A stretch of 43,583 bases of DNA from Arthrobacter sp. (GTDB taxonomy: Bacteria; Actinomycetota; Actinomycetes; Actinomycetales; Micrococcaceae), in NCBI GenBank assembly GCA_026393275.1, contig JAPLAM010000043.1, positions 1 to 43,583 on the forward strand, read 5' to 3'. The notes beneath the pieces are model-generated. The model was given only the letters and a program-made list of their open reading frames with translations. It was not told the DNA's origin and made no database searches. The position numbers and the translations under genes were made by a program. This document shows positions 27,429 through 35,343 of the stretch, one piece after another. How positions within the stretch are numbered: the stretch's first letter is position 1; every line of letters starts with the position of its first letter.

Positions 27429-28328
27429 ATGTGTGAGCACCACCCGACCCCGCCGCCGGCGACCCTGGGGCGCCGGACCGCCCTGGGGCTCCTGGGTGCC
27501 TCGCTGGCGACGGTGTTGGGCGCCTGCGCGGAGCCGGCCAGCCAGTCATCGGCCGGCCAAGATCCGGCCGCCGTGCCCGCCGACGCTGCGCCTTCCGACA
27601 CTGCGGTGCCGCTGGCGGCCGCGTCATCGGCGGGGTCGGTACGGTCCGGCGGCCAGCGCAAGCCGGTGCTCCCCGACGACGTCCCCGCCCGCCGCGGCCG
27701 AGCGCGCTACACCCCCGACTTCAAACTGCCGCCAATCCAGAACGGACTCGCGCCCGTCCTCACCAAGATCGACACCAAGCACCCGGTGGTGTTCCTGACC
27801 ATCGACGACGGCGTCACAAAGACTCCCGAAATGGTTCGGCTGATGGCGGAGTACGACTATCCGGCGTCGATCTTCCTGACCCGGAACTTCGTCCAGGGCA
27901 ATCCGGACTTCTTCAAACAGTTCGCCGCCCAGGGGAGCCTCGTGGAGAACCACACGGTCAGCCACAACATCAACATGGTCAGTCAAATGGGGTATCAACA
28001 GCAGCTCGCGGAAATCAACGGCATGCAGGACTACGCGCAGCAGCAGTTCGGACGCCGCCCCACGCTGTTCAGACCGCCCGGCGGCGCCTACTCCGTCGCC
28101 ATGCGGCAGGCGGTAGCGGCGGCGGGAATGAAAGCGATCATCACCTGGGAGGCCAAGTCCAACGCCGGCCACATGGATTACCAGTACGGCAAAGGATTAC
28201 GCCCCGGTGACATCGTGCTGATGCACTTCCGGCCCGAGTTCGCGGCCGACCTGGCCGCATTCCGGGCCGCCCAGCTCGCGGCCGGCCTTGAAGTGGTGCT
28301 GCTCGAGGACTTTCTTGGCGTTGCCTGA
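27429..28328 (+). CDS. Secreted polysaccharide deacetylase lipoprotein (NodB/CE4)
   Basis: A 299-residue protein. The N-terminus has GRRTALGLLGASLATVLGAC: a twin-arginine-like signal and a lipobox with Cys near residue 36. An Ala/Ser/Pro-rich linker runs to about 100. The CE4 domain follows with motif 1 TIDDG (about 121), motif 2 HTVSH (zinc His pair, about 176-180), motif 3 RPPGG (about 218) and the late IVLMHF histidine. The usual motif-4 Trp-Asp is here ITWEAKS. Such enzymes deacetylate peptidoglycan or surface glycans outside the membrane. A TAATCT box lies about 35 bp upstream. Confidence 0.85.
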   Translation: MCEHHPTPPPATLGRRTALGLLGASLATVLGACAEPASQSSAGQDPAAVPADAAPSDTAVPLAAASSAGSVRSGGQRKPVLPDDVPARRGRARYTPDFKLPPIQNGLAPVLTKIDTKHPVVFLTIDDGVTKTPEMVRLMAEYDYPASIFLTRNFVQGNPDFFKQFAAQGSLVENHTVSHNINMVSQMGYQQQLAEINGMQDYAQQQFGRRPTLFRPPGGAYSVAMRQAVAAAGMKAIITWEAKSNAGHMDYQYGKGLRPGDIVLMHFRPEFAADLAAFRAAQLAAGLEVVLLEDFLGVA

Positions 28329-28355
28329 GCCGCGCAGCAGGCATGGAAGATAAGC

Positions 28356-28379
28356 CTCTGACAGGACCGTCGGTCAGAG
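28356..28379. terminator. Weak convergent terminator candidate
   Basis: CTCTGAC and GTCAGAG, 7 bp, around ten bases, between the deacetylase and the oxygenase gene. It overlaps the oxygenase stop codon. No T-run. Confidence 0.3.
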
Positions 28380-29402
28380 TTGCGCCAGGTCGGGGTAGTG
28401 CCGTTCGGTCACGTCCGGGTGGGCGCGCATCCTGCCCTTGAGCATGTTCAGGCCAAAGGAGGCGAGCATCGGGTTGGTGGGATCATCCGAGAGTCCGCGG
28501 GCCTGGGCCTTCAGCTCCGGAGGCAGCGGCACGGGGTCGATCACGGCATCCAGCCGCGGGGACCAGAAGAACGGTACGGAGTAGCGGTCCACGCCCGGCG
28601 GTGGCGCCTTGACCCGGTGGATGGTGGCGGCGAGGTAGCCCTCGGTGGCGACCTCCAGCATCTCGCCGAGGTTCACCACGAGTGCTCCCGGAATCGGCTC
28701 AACGTGTGCCCACTCGGTCGTCCCGTGTGGCAGTACTTCCAGGCCGCCGATTTCGTCCTGGAGGAGGAGCGTGACAAAACCATAGTCGGCGTGCGAGCCG
28801 ACGCCCTGATCCCCGGCGGCTTCCACTACGCCGCCGACGTAGTGCACAAGCTTGCCCATCCAGGCAGGTTCGCCGCTGAAGGGTGCGTCGAAGTGGTCCT
28901 CCGGCAGGCCGAGGGAGACCGCGATGCCGCGGAGCAACTCCATCCCGACGCCGGACATCAGCTCGGCCCAGGCCATGGCCGCCGGCTTGAGCTCCGGCAT
29001 CGCCTCATCAGGCCAGAGATTGTGGCCCTGCAACAGCCAGTAAGGCTGGTCGGCCGGGTAATCGTGGACGGGCTCGCGTTCTGGCGAGTAGTCGATCTGC
29101 TCCCGCGCGTCGGCCTTGCCCTGGGTTACTTCGGTGCCCATCCGGGTGTAGCCGCGGAAGTGCGGTGAGATCCGGTTGTCCAGCTTCATCCGTTCCTCGA
29201 GGGGCAGATCAAAGAAGCGCCGGAGCAGGCCCAGCAGTTCCTCGGCCTGGCCTGGGGCGGCGCCGTAGCCGGTTATCTGGAAGAAACCCACGTTATGTGC
29301 GGCGTCCCGCAGCTGGTCGATAAATTCCGGGCTGAAGGAACCGTAGGGCTGGCGCGCGGTACTCAGGTCCAGAACTGGGATGGTGGCCCGTTCAGGTGAC
29401 AT
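28374..29402 (-). CDS. 2-oxoglutarate/Fe(II) oxygenase, isopenicillin N synthase-like
   Basis: A 342-residue non-heme iron oxygenase. An N-terminal DIOX_N domain (about residues 5-120, IPVLDLS and GFFQITGYG) is followed by the double-stranded beta-helix. Iron ligands are visible as HADYG (His and Asp, about 204-206) and ATIHRV (His, about 260), with RYSVPFF (about 270-276) for the co-substrate carboxylate. Family members make antibiotics or hormones or oxidise amino acids; the substrate here is unknown. ATG 29402 follows TAGTCT by six bases, so it is probably leaderless. It is divergent from the riboswitch-led metN operon. Confidence 0.85.
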   Translation of the reverse strand: MSPERATIPVLDLSTARQPYGSFSPEFIDQLRDAAHNVGFFQITGYGAAPGQAEELLGLLRRFFDLPLEERMKLDNRISPHFRGYTRMGTEVTQGKADAREQIDYSPEREPVHDYPADQPYWLLQGHNLWPDEAMPELKPAAMAWAELMSGVGMELLRGIAVSLGLPEDHFDAPFSGEPAWMGKLVHYVGGVVEAAGDQGVGSHADYGFVTLLLQDEIGGLEVLPHGTTEWAHVEPIPGALVVNLGEMLEVATEGYLAATIHRVKAPPPGVDRYSVPFFWSPRLDAVIDPVPLPPELKAQARGLSDDPTNPMLASFGLNMLKGRMRAHPDVTERHYPDLAQL

Positions 29403-29408
29403 ATTCGG

Positions 29409-29414
29409 AGACTA
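29409..29414 (-). promoter_or_regulatory. -10 box of the oxygenase gene (leaderless start)
   Basis: On the minus strand TAGTCT, six bases, then the ATG at 29402. Confidence 0.5.
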
Positions 29415-29525
29415 GCACCGCGGGGTGGCTCCGCGGGAGGCAATATTGAGCCCGATTTCGTCGCTTTACGGCGTGTGACGTGCGGCTTCGCAAACCGCGG
29501 TGCGTATGCAAGATTCGTCGGGTAA

Positions 29526-29610
29526 CCATCCCGAGCGGCTGAGAGATCTGGCTCTGTGACGCCGCAGCAACCCCCTCCTTTGAGGACGGTGCTACCGCCA
29601 GGACCGATGG
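29526..29610 (+). promoter_or_regulatory. SAM riboswitch (S-box type) of the metN operon
   Basis: Plus-strand core CCATCCCGAGCGGC, GAGAGATCTGG, TGTGACGCCGCAGCAACC, a 16-nt loop, then GGTGCTACCGCCAGG and GATGG. CCATC and GATGG close it. At 85 nt it is the shortest of three copies here. A hairpin equivalent to the fourth stem of classical S-boxes is not visible after GGTGCTA, in any copy. The GGAG at its 3' end serves a 9-codon frame, not metN itself. The remainder of 29403-29703 holds no other gene. Confidence 0.87.
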
Positions 29611-29619
29611 AGAACCACT

Positions 29620-29649
29620 GTGTTCCACGGACCTTCAGGCCGCGCTTGA
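29620..29649 (+). CDS. Possible 9-residue upstream peptide
   Basis: A GTG frame, VFHGPSGRA, placed seven bases after GGAG at the end of the riboswitch. That is the same arrangement that ssuB has behind its riboswitch. It may be a translated leader peptide or the remnant of a lost gene start. Its size gives no coding evidence. Confidence 0.25.
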   Translation: MFHGPSGRA

Positions 29650-29677
29650 CGCTGCCCGGGCGCCGGGGCACAGGGCC

Positions 29678-29700
29678 TTCCTTGGGTGAGCCCGGAGGAA
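29678..29700 (+). promoter_or_regulatory. Hairpin that can mask the ribosome-binding site before metN
   Basis: TTCCTT pairs with GAGGAA and GGG with CCC around a TGAG loop, with one bulged G. The 3' strand holds GGAGGA, the ribosome-binding site of the 17-codon frame at 29704. This could pass the riboswitch state, or the translation of the 9-codon frame, on to metN. Confidence 0.4.
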
Positions 29701-29703
29701 ATC

Positions 29704-29757
29704 ATGAACACGCAGACCATGGCATTGCCGGCGCGAATAGCAGGTGATGACCGGTGA
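29704..29757 (+). CDS. 17-residue small protein coupled to metN
   Basis: A short frame, MNTQTMALPARIAGDDR, with a strong GGAGGAA ribosome-binding site four bases before the ATG. Its stop codon overlaps the metN GTG (GTGA), so translation of one would deliver ribosomes to the other. The best ribosome-binding site in the leader belongs to this frame, not to metN, which suggests that it is translated. No known family; it may serve only as a coupling leader. Confidence 0.45.
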   Translation: MNTQTMALPARIAGDDR

Positions 29758-30563
29758 TCCAGATCCAGAATGTCAGCACCTCGTTCGCCGCGGCCGGAGG
29801 CACTTTCACCGCTGTTGATGACGTCAGCTTGCACGTCAAGAGGGGCAGCATCCAGGGCATTATCGGATTCTCCGGAGCCGGGAAGTCCACGCTGCTTCGC
29901 AACATCAACCTCCTTGAGCGCCCGACGTCTGGACGCGTCCTTGTGGACGGCGTGGACCTGATGTCGCTGTCCGACGCCGAGCTGAGGACCAAGCGGCACG
30001 GCATCGGAATGATCTTCCAGCACTTCAACCTGCTCAACAACCTCACGGCCCAGGAAAACGTCGAATTGTCCCTCAAATTCGCCGGTGTGGGGAAGGCGGA
30101 ACGCCGCCGCCGGGCAGCCGAGACCCTGGACATCGTGGACCTGGCCGACAAGGCGGCCAGTTATCCGGCAAAACTCTCCGGCGGCCAGAAGCAGCGGGTG
30201 GCCATCGCCCGCGCGCTCGCCACCGAGCCGAAGGTGCTGCTTTGCGATGAGCCGACGTCGGCCGTGGACCCCCGCACGACGTCCTCCGTGCTGCAGTACC
30301 TGGCAGATGTCAACGCCAAATTCGGCATCACGATCGTGGTGGTCACCCACGAAATGAACGTCATCAAGGCCATCGCGGACAACGTTGCGGTCATGGAAGA
30401 CGGCCGCGTGGTGGAGCAGTTCGACCTCACCGAACTCGAACGGCCCGGCTTCCGCCCGGCGACGTCGATCGGGCGCTACCTGATCTCCGACAAAATCCAG
30501 CTGGAGCGCTCCGAACGGTCCGTCCCCGCCGCAGCCCCCTCGGAAGGCCTGATCAATGTTTGA
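29754..30563 (+). CDS. metN: Methionine-type ABC transporter ATPase, without C-terminal regulatory domain
   Basis: A 269-residue ABC ATPase of the MetN type. Walker A GFSGAGKST (about residue 38), GMIFQHFNLLNNLTAQENV with the Q-loop (about 83-101), signature LSGGQKQRVAIARAL (about 142), Walker B VLLCDEPTSAVD (about 164) and VTHEM (about 198). MetN of E. coli is about 343 residues and ends in an ACT-like NIL domain that binds methionine and shuts off transport; here the chain ends about 75 residues earlier and that domain is missing. GTG start overlaps the small upstream frame. Followed by metI, a monooxygenase, metQ and a second monooxygenase. Confidence 0.87.
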   Translation: MIQIQNVSTSFAAAGGTFTAVDDVSLHVKRGSIQGIIGFSGAGKSTLLRNINLLERPTSGRVLVDGVDLMSLSDAELRTKRHGIGMIFQHFNLLNNLTAQENVELSLKFAGVGKAERRRRAAETLDIVDLADKAASYPAKLSGGQKQRVAIARALATEPKVLLCDEPTSAVDPRTTSSVLQYLADVNAKFGITIVVVTHEMNVIKAIADNVAVMEDGRVVEQFDLTELERPGFRPATSIGRYLISDKIQLERSERSVPAAAPSEGLINV

Positions 30564-31221
30564 CCGCGTCCTTGAAGTCCTGCCCGAAATCGCCGCCGCC
30601 ATGGGGCAGACCCTGACAATGCTGCTGGTGGCCATCCCGCTGGCCGTGCTGCTGGGCACACCCCTGGGCGTCCTGCTGTACACCATCGGTCCGAACGGGC
30701 TCAAGCACAAGCCAAAGCTGCACCGCATCCTGGACGGACTGGTCAACCTGGTCCGCTCGTTCCCGTTCCTGATCCTGCTCATTGCGATCATCCCCGTGAC
30801 ACGGTTCATCGTCGGGACCACCATCGGCACGGCGGCAGTGATCGTCCCGCTGACCATCAACGCCATTCCCTACTTCGCCCGGTTCGTGGAACAGAACCTC
30901 AGCCAGCTCGGCGGCGGCGTGGTGGAGGCCGCGCGGTCGATGGGCGCCAGCCGGTTCCAGATCGTCCGGGACGTGCTGATCGTGGAGGCCAAACCGGGAC
31001 TCGTCAGCTCCATCACCATCATGACCGTCAGCTTCATCTCGTACTCGGCGATGGCGGGCCTGGTGGGCGGCGGCGGAATCGGCGACTTTGCCATCCGGTA
31101 CGGCTACTACCGCTATGAAACGCCGCTGATGATCACGGCCATCGTCCTGATGATCCTGCTGGTCACCATCGTCCAGCTCAGTGGTTCCTATCTTGCCCGG
31201 CGCCTGGACAAGCGGCTCTGA
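30556..31221 (+). CDS. metI: Methionine-type ABC transporter permease
   Basis: A 221-residue permease with five hydrophobic segments, overlapping metN by eight bases. It has the MetI-type LVNLVRSFPFLILLIAIIP (about residues 61-79) and the EAA loop VEAARSMGASRFQIVRDVLI (about 121-140), followed by GLVGGGGIGDFAIRYGYYRY. With metN and metQ it forms a complete importer for methionine or a related organosulfur compound. Confidence 0.9.
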   Translation: MFDRVLEVLPEIAAAMGQTLTMLLVAIPLAVLLGTPLGVLLYTIGPNGLKHKPKLHRILDGLVNLVRSFPFLILLIAIIPVTRFIVGTTIGTAAVIVPLTINAIPYFARFVEQNLSQLGGGVVEAARSMGASRFQIVRDVLIVEAKPGLVSSITIMTVSFISYSAMAGLVGGGGIGDFAIRYGYYRYETPLMITAIVLMILLVTIVQLSGSYLARRLDKRL

Positions 31222-31285
31222 CCGCCAGCCGGGGCCACCCTCCTCAAGACCTCCCACTGCACATCCCACTGCGGAAAGTATCCCC

Positions 31286-32758
31286 ATGACAACAACTGCC
31301 AGTCCCCGCTTCGACGGGCCCCGCCCCCGCCTGCTGATCAGCGCGTTCGTGATGAACACGTCCAGCCACATCATGGGCGGCCAGTGGCGGCGCCCTGAAG
31401 CCCAGCAGCACCGGTTCAACGAACTCCCGCTCTGGATCGACCTGGCCCGCCAGCTCGAAGACGCGAAGTTCGACGCCATCTTCTTCGCCGACGTCGTGGG
31501 CCTTTACGGTGACTACGACGGCGGCTGGGCGTCGCTGCTGAAAAAGGGCCTGCAGGTGCCCTCCAACGACCCGCTGATCCTGCTGTCCGCGCTCGCGACC
31601 GCAACCCGGGAGATCGGACTCGCCGCGACGTCGTCCGTCATCCAGAGCCATCCGTTCCAGTTTGCCCGGCAGATGTCCACCCTGGACCACATCAGCGACG
31701 GCCGGGTGGCCTGGAACATCGTCACCAGCGTGCTGGAAAACGCGCACCGGAACTTTAACGCCACCGAGCTGACCAGGCATGACGAACGGTACGACTGGGC
31801 GGACGAATACGTCGAGGCCGCCTACAAACTGTGGGAGGGCTCGTGGGAGGACGATGCCCTGCTCCTGGACAAGCAGAACGGGGTCCACGCGGACCCGGAG
31901 AAGGTCAGCAAGGTTTATCACCGCGGCCCCCGGTATTCCATCGACGGGCCGCACCTCTCAGCGCCGTCGCCGCAGCGCACCCCGGTGCTGTTCCAGGCCG
32001 GCAGCTCCGGCCGCGGCCAGCAGTTCTGCGCCGCCAACGCCGAGGCCACCTTCACCCTGGCCCCCAACACGGACGTGGCGGCGAAGTACACCGCCGCCGT
32101 CCGTGAACAGGCAGCCGCCGCAGGCCGCCACCCGGACGACGTGAAGTTCCTCCAGGGCATGCACTTTGTGGTGGGCGGCACTGAGGCGGAGGCGAACCGC
32201 AAGGCGGCCGAACTGGAGGGCAGCCTGGACATCGAAGCCCTGCTGGCCCACATCGGAGGGGGCTTCGGCGTGGACCTCGGCGGCCTGCCGCTGGACACCC
32301 CGCTGGGTGACATCCAGACCGAAGGAAGCCAGGGACACCTCGAGGCCATCCGCGCCTCGGTCCGGGGCGGTAACCCCACGCTCCGCGACATCGCGCTGTA
32401 CCGCAGCCGCGCCAACCGCGTGGTGGGAACGCCGGAACAGATTGCCGACCGCCTCGAAGAATGGCAGGACGCCGGAATCGACGGCATCAACATCATCAAC
32501 CAGACCCTCCCGGGCTCCTACACCGACTTCATCGCCGGGGTGCTGCCCGAACTCCGTGACCGCGGCCTCGCCCAGACCGAATACGGGCAGGGGACCCTGC
32601 GCGAGAAGCTCTTCGGGGCCGGCCCCCGCCTGAACGACCGGCATCCCGCCGCCGCGTTCCGGGGAGCCTTTACCGAATACTCCGCGGCCGCCGAAAATCA
32701 GCCCGCCACCATCAGCGTTCAGCCCACCCTCAAAAGGACCAAGAACAATGCAGCGTAG
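31286..32758 (+). CDS. DszA/NtaA/SnaA-type FMNH2-dependent monooxygenase
   Basis: A 490-residue luciferase-like enzyme of the NtaA/SnaA/DszA branch. Seen: LISAFVMNTSSHIMGGQWRR at the N-terminus, FDAIFFADVVGLYGDYDGG (about residues 61-79), DHISDGRVAWNIVTS (about 133-147), and VLFQAGSSGRGQQFCAANAEATF (about 233-255). Members oxidise sulfones or N-chelates with reduced FMN from a separate reductase. It lies between metI and metQ under SAM-riboswitch control, so a sulfur-releasing role such as sulfone cleavage is likely. ATG 31286 is chosen; the open frame upstream overlaps metI. It overlaps metQ by 11 bases. Confidence 0.85.
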   Translation: MTTTASPRFDGPRPRLLISAFVMNTSSHIMGGQWRRPEAQQHRFNELPLWIDLARQLEDAKFDAIFFADVVGLYGDYDGGWASLLKKGLQVPSNDPLILLSALATATREIGLAATSSVIQSHPFQFARQMSTLDHISDGRVAWNIVTSVLENAHRNFNATELTRHDERYDWADEYVEAAYKLWEGSWEDDALLLDKQNGVHADPEKVSKVYHRGPRYSIDGPHLSAPSPQRTPVLFQAGSSGRGQQFCAANAEATFTLAPNTDVAAKYTAAVREQAAAAGRHPDDVKFLQGMHFVVGGTEAEANRKAAELEGSLDIEALLAHIGGGFGVDLGGLPLDTPLGDIQTEGSQGHLEAIRASVRGGNPTLRDIALYRSRANRVVGTPEQIADRLEEWQDAGIDGINIINQTLPGSYTDFIAGVLPELRDRGLAQTEYGQGTLREKLFGAGPRLNDRHPAAAFRGAFTEYSAAAENQPATISVQPTLKRTKNNAA

Positions 32759-33623
32759 AAACTTCCTCAAATATGCCCTCGCCGGCGCCGGCGCCGTGTC
32801 CGTTTCGGCACTCACCGGCTGCGGCCTCGTCAACCCCGGCGGCGCCAGCGCGGCCGGGGGCGGCGGCAAGACCATCAAGATCATCGTCACCGAGTCCGCC
32901 CCGTACCAGGAGCCCACCAAGATTGCCCAGAAGCTGCTCGAAGCCAAGGGCTGGAAGCTGGAGCCCACCTACGTCACGGACATCATCCAGCCCAACCTGG
33001 CCGTGGCCAACGGCGAATTCGACGCGAACTTCTTCCAGCACAACGCCTACCTGCGGCAGTTCAACCAGGACAAGGGCCTGGAGAACGTGGGTCTCTTCTA
33101 CGTCTACAGTGCCCCGGGTGGCATCTGGTCTGACAAGTACAAGTCCCTGGACGCACTCCCGGACGGGGCAAAGATCGGCATTCCCGTGGACCCTGCCAAC
33201 AACGGCCGCGCCCTGTTCATGCTGCGCGATGCCGGCCTGCTGAAGTTGTCGGATGCGACGGTGATCCACACCTCGCAGAAGAACATCACCGCCAACCCCA
33301 AGAAGCTGCAGTTCGTTGAGGTGGACCAGCAGTCCCTCGCCAAGACTCTGCCCGATGTCGACGCCGGATTCCTCGTCGCCCGGATGGCGGCTGACGCAAA
33401 ACACACGAAAGCGGATGCCCTCGCCTTCGAGAAGGATGCGGACCAGATTCCGTTCCGGATCGTAGTGGCGGCCCGGAAGGACTTCGCGGGCTCGGAGAAG
33501 GCGGCGGCCCTCAAGGCGGCCTATCAGTCTCCCGAGGTCAAGGCCTGGTATGCCAGCTACCAGAACGGGATCCTGCCCACCCCGTGGGACCAGGACCCCT
33601 CCGCTGACGTTGCCAAGCTCTAG
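32748..33623 (+). CDS. metQ: Methionine-type ABC transporter substrate-binding lipoprotein (NlpA family)
   Basis: A 291-residue lipoprotein. The N-terminus QRRNFLKYALAGAGAVSVSA is an arginine-rich signal followed by the lipobox LTGC (Cys about residue 25). The mature part has the NlpA/MetQ pattern: IIVTESAPYQEPTKIAQKLL, FDANFFQHNAYLRQF, and GAKIGIPVDPANNGRAL. It captures D/L-methionine or an analogue. In this operon the ligand may instead be a sulfone, sulfoxide or similar compound; that is inference from the two neighbouring monooxygenases. Confidence 0.88.
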   Translation: MQRRNFLKYALAGAGAVSVSALTGCGLVNPGGASAAGGGGKTIKIIVTESAPYQEPTKIAQKLLEAKGWKLEPTYVTDIIQPNLAVANGEFDANFFQHNAYLRQFNQDKGLENVGLFYVYSAPGGIWSDKYKSLDALPDGAKIGIPVDPANNGRALFMLRDAGLLKLSDATVIHTSQKNITANPKKLQFVEVDQQSLAKTLPDVDAGFLVARMAADAKHTKADALAFEKDADQIPFRIVVAARKDFAGSEKAAALKAAYQSPEVKAWYASYQNGILPTPWDQDPSADVAKL

Positions 33624-33649
33624 CCCGGCTGCCAGGTTTAGGAGAATTG

Positions 33650-34906
33650 ATGACCTACGCACCGGAGACCACCGCGGCGCCCGCAGCGCCCGCGCATGAA
33701 ACATCCGCCGAAGCGCGGTACGAGACCCTCGCGACGCGGTTCAGGCCGGTCTTTGCCCGCATAGCTGACGGCGCGTTGGCCCGCGAGCAGGAGCGGGCCC
33801 TGCCGTTTGAGCAGGTCCGGTGGCTGAACGAGGCCGGCTTCGGACGGTTGCGTGTGCCGGCGGCGCACGGGGGAGACGGCCTCGGCTTCGAGCCGTTCTT
33901 CCGGCTGCTCATCGAACTCGCGGAAGCGGATTCGTCGGTGGCGCACCTGTACCGGTCGCACTTCGCGTTCGTGGAGACGGTCGGCCTGGAGGACCAGGAC
34001 TTCCAAAGCCGCTGGTACCCCCGGGTGGTGGCCGGCGAGATCTTCGGGAACGCTGCCACGGAGCGGTCCGGGAACGTCCTGGGCGCCACCGGCACCACGC
34101 TGAGCCGCGACGGTGCGGGTGCGGTCTGGCTGCTGAACGGCCGGAAGTTCTACACCACCGGCACCATCTTCGCCGAATGGATCGCCGTCACGGCCAGCAC
34201 CGAGGGCACCGAAGGCCGCCAGTACGCCGTCGTCAGCACCTCCCAGCCGGGCGTGGAAATCCTCGACGACTGGGACGGCTTCGGCCAGCAGCTGACGGGG
34301 ACGGGCACCACTATCTTCCGCGACGCCGTCGTGCCCCAGGCGAACATCATCCAGCGTTCGGTGTCCACAACGCACGAGCCGGCCTTCTTCCAACTGGTGC
34401 TGCTCGCCGTCATGGCGGGCATCGGCCGGGCGGCGCTGGCAGATGCGCGGGTGCTGGTCCGGGACCGCAAGCGTACCTTCAACACCGGCTCCGGTGAGCT
34501 GTTCCGTCATGACCCGCTGATCCTTCAGCTGGTGGGGCACCTCTCCGCCAAGGCCTTCGCGGCGGAGACCGTGGTCCGCGCCGCCGCACGGGAGCTCGAC
34601 GCCGCCGCCGATCCGGAACTGGACCTCACCCCGGTGCAGCGCTATGCCAGGGGCGAAGTCGCCGTGGAGAAGGCCCAGCTGCTGGTTCCCGAGCTGGTGC
34701 AGTCGGCTGCCCAGCAGCTCTTCGACGTCACCGGCGCCTCAGCCACCTCCACGTCAAAGTCCCTGGACCGGCACTGGCGCAACGCGCGGACGGTCGCCAC
34801 GCACAACCCGGCAGTGTTCAAGGCCAGGATTGTTGGCGACTACGAAGTCAACGGCACCACCCCGGAGGGACTGCACAGCATCGGAGATGCACGCCCTGCC
34901 GGGTAG
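33650..34906 (+). CDS. DszC/SfnB-type flavin-dependent monooxygenase (acyl-CoA dehydrogenase fold)
   Basis: A 418-residue protein with the acyl-CoA dehydrogenase fold: helical N-domain (about residues 15-130), beta domain with GRKFYTTGTIFAEWIAVTA (about 164-182), and C-terminal helical bundle. It lacks an obvious catalytic Glu and resembles the monooxygenase branch (DszC, SfnB), which uses reduced flavin and oxygen on sulfur compounds. Length equals DszC. AGGAG precedes ATG 33650. As the last gene of the SAM-riboswitch operon, paired with a DszA-type enzyme, it suggests a two-step oxygenation of a sulfide or sulfoxide to a sulfone and then to a sulfinate. Confidence 0.8.
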   Translation: MTYAPETTAAPAAPAHETSAEARYETLATRFRPVFARIADGALAREQERALPFEQVRWLNEAGFGRLRVPAAHGGDGLGFEPFFRLLIELAEADSSVAHLYRSHFAFVETVGLEDQDFQSRWYPRVVAGEIFGNAATERSGNVLGATGTTLSRDGAGAVWLLNGRKFYTTGTIFAEWIAVTASTEGTEGRQYAVVSTSQPGVEILDDWDGFGQQLTGTGTTIFRDAVVPQANIIQRSVSTTHEPAFFQLVLLAVMAGIGRAALADARVLVRDRKRTFNTGSGELFRHDPLILQLVGHLSAKAFAAETVVRAAARELDAAADPELDLTPVQRYARGEVAVEKAQLLVPELVQSAAQQLFDVTGASATSTSKSLDRHWRNARTVATHNPAVFKARIVGDYEVNGTTPEGLHSIGDARPAG

Positions 34907-34917
34907 GCGGCTGCAGA

Positions 34918-34923
34918 TAGGCT
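34918..34923 (+). promoter_or_regulatory. -10 box of the MmcQ/YjbR gene (leaderless start)
   Basis: TAGGCT, six bases, then ATG 34930. It separates this gene's transcription from the metN operon ending at 34906. Confidence 0.5.
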
Positions 34924-34929
34924 CGTGGC

Positions 34930-35343
34930 ATGGACGCAGCAGCACTCCGCGGAATCTGCCTAGGTTTCCCCGGCGCCTTTGAGGACTACCCGTTCGGACC
35001 GGAAACCGCGGTCTTCAAGGTCCGCGCCGCGGTGCCCGGCGGGACCCGGCACGAAGCCAAGATGTTCGCCCTGTCCGCGCTGGATCCGGACGACTTCGCG
35101 GTGAGCCTGAAATGCGAACCCGCCCTCGCCGAGCAGCTGCGGGCGGCGCATCCGGAGATCACCGGCGCATGGCACCTGAACAAGAAGCACTGGAACGGGG
35201 TCCGGCTGGACGGGACCCTGCCCGATTCGATGGTCCGCGACATGGTGGAGGATTCGTATGACCTGGTGGTGGCCACGCTGAGCCGCCGGCAGCAGGAGCA
35301 GCTGGGCTGGGCCCGGCTCGCCCGCGGGGAGGCCCGGTCATGA
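34930..35343 (+). CDS. MmcQ/YjbR family protein
   Basis: A 137-residue protein of the MmcQ/YjbR (CyaY-like fold) family. Conserved-looking parts: CLGFPGAFEDYPFGPETAVFKV (about residues 10-31), MFALSALD, VSLKCEPALAEQL and HLNKKHWNGVRLDG. Often annotated as DNA-binding, without direct proof of function. Its stop overlaps the next start (ATGA at 35340), so it forms a unit with the DUF1990 gene. Leaderless start. Confidence 0.85.
   Translation: MDAAALRGICLGFPGAFEDYPFGPETAVFKVRAAVPGGTRHEAKMFALSALDPDDFAVSLKCEPALAEQLRAAHPEITGAWHLNKKHWNGVRLDGTLPDSMVRDMVEDSYDLVVATLSRRQQEQLGWARLARGEARS

Noticed and set aside
29363..29671. Minus-strand frames over the metN riboswitch, including 102- and 78-codon ones
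   Set aside because: They run antisense through the structured riboswitch and have no domain; they resemble frames seen opposite the other riboswitches.
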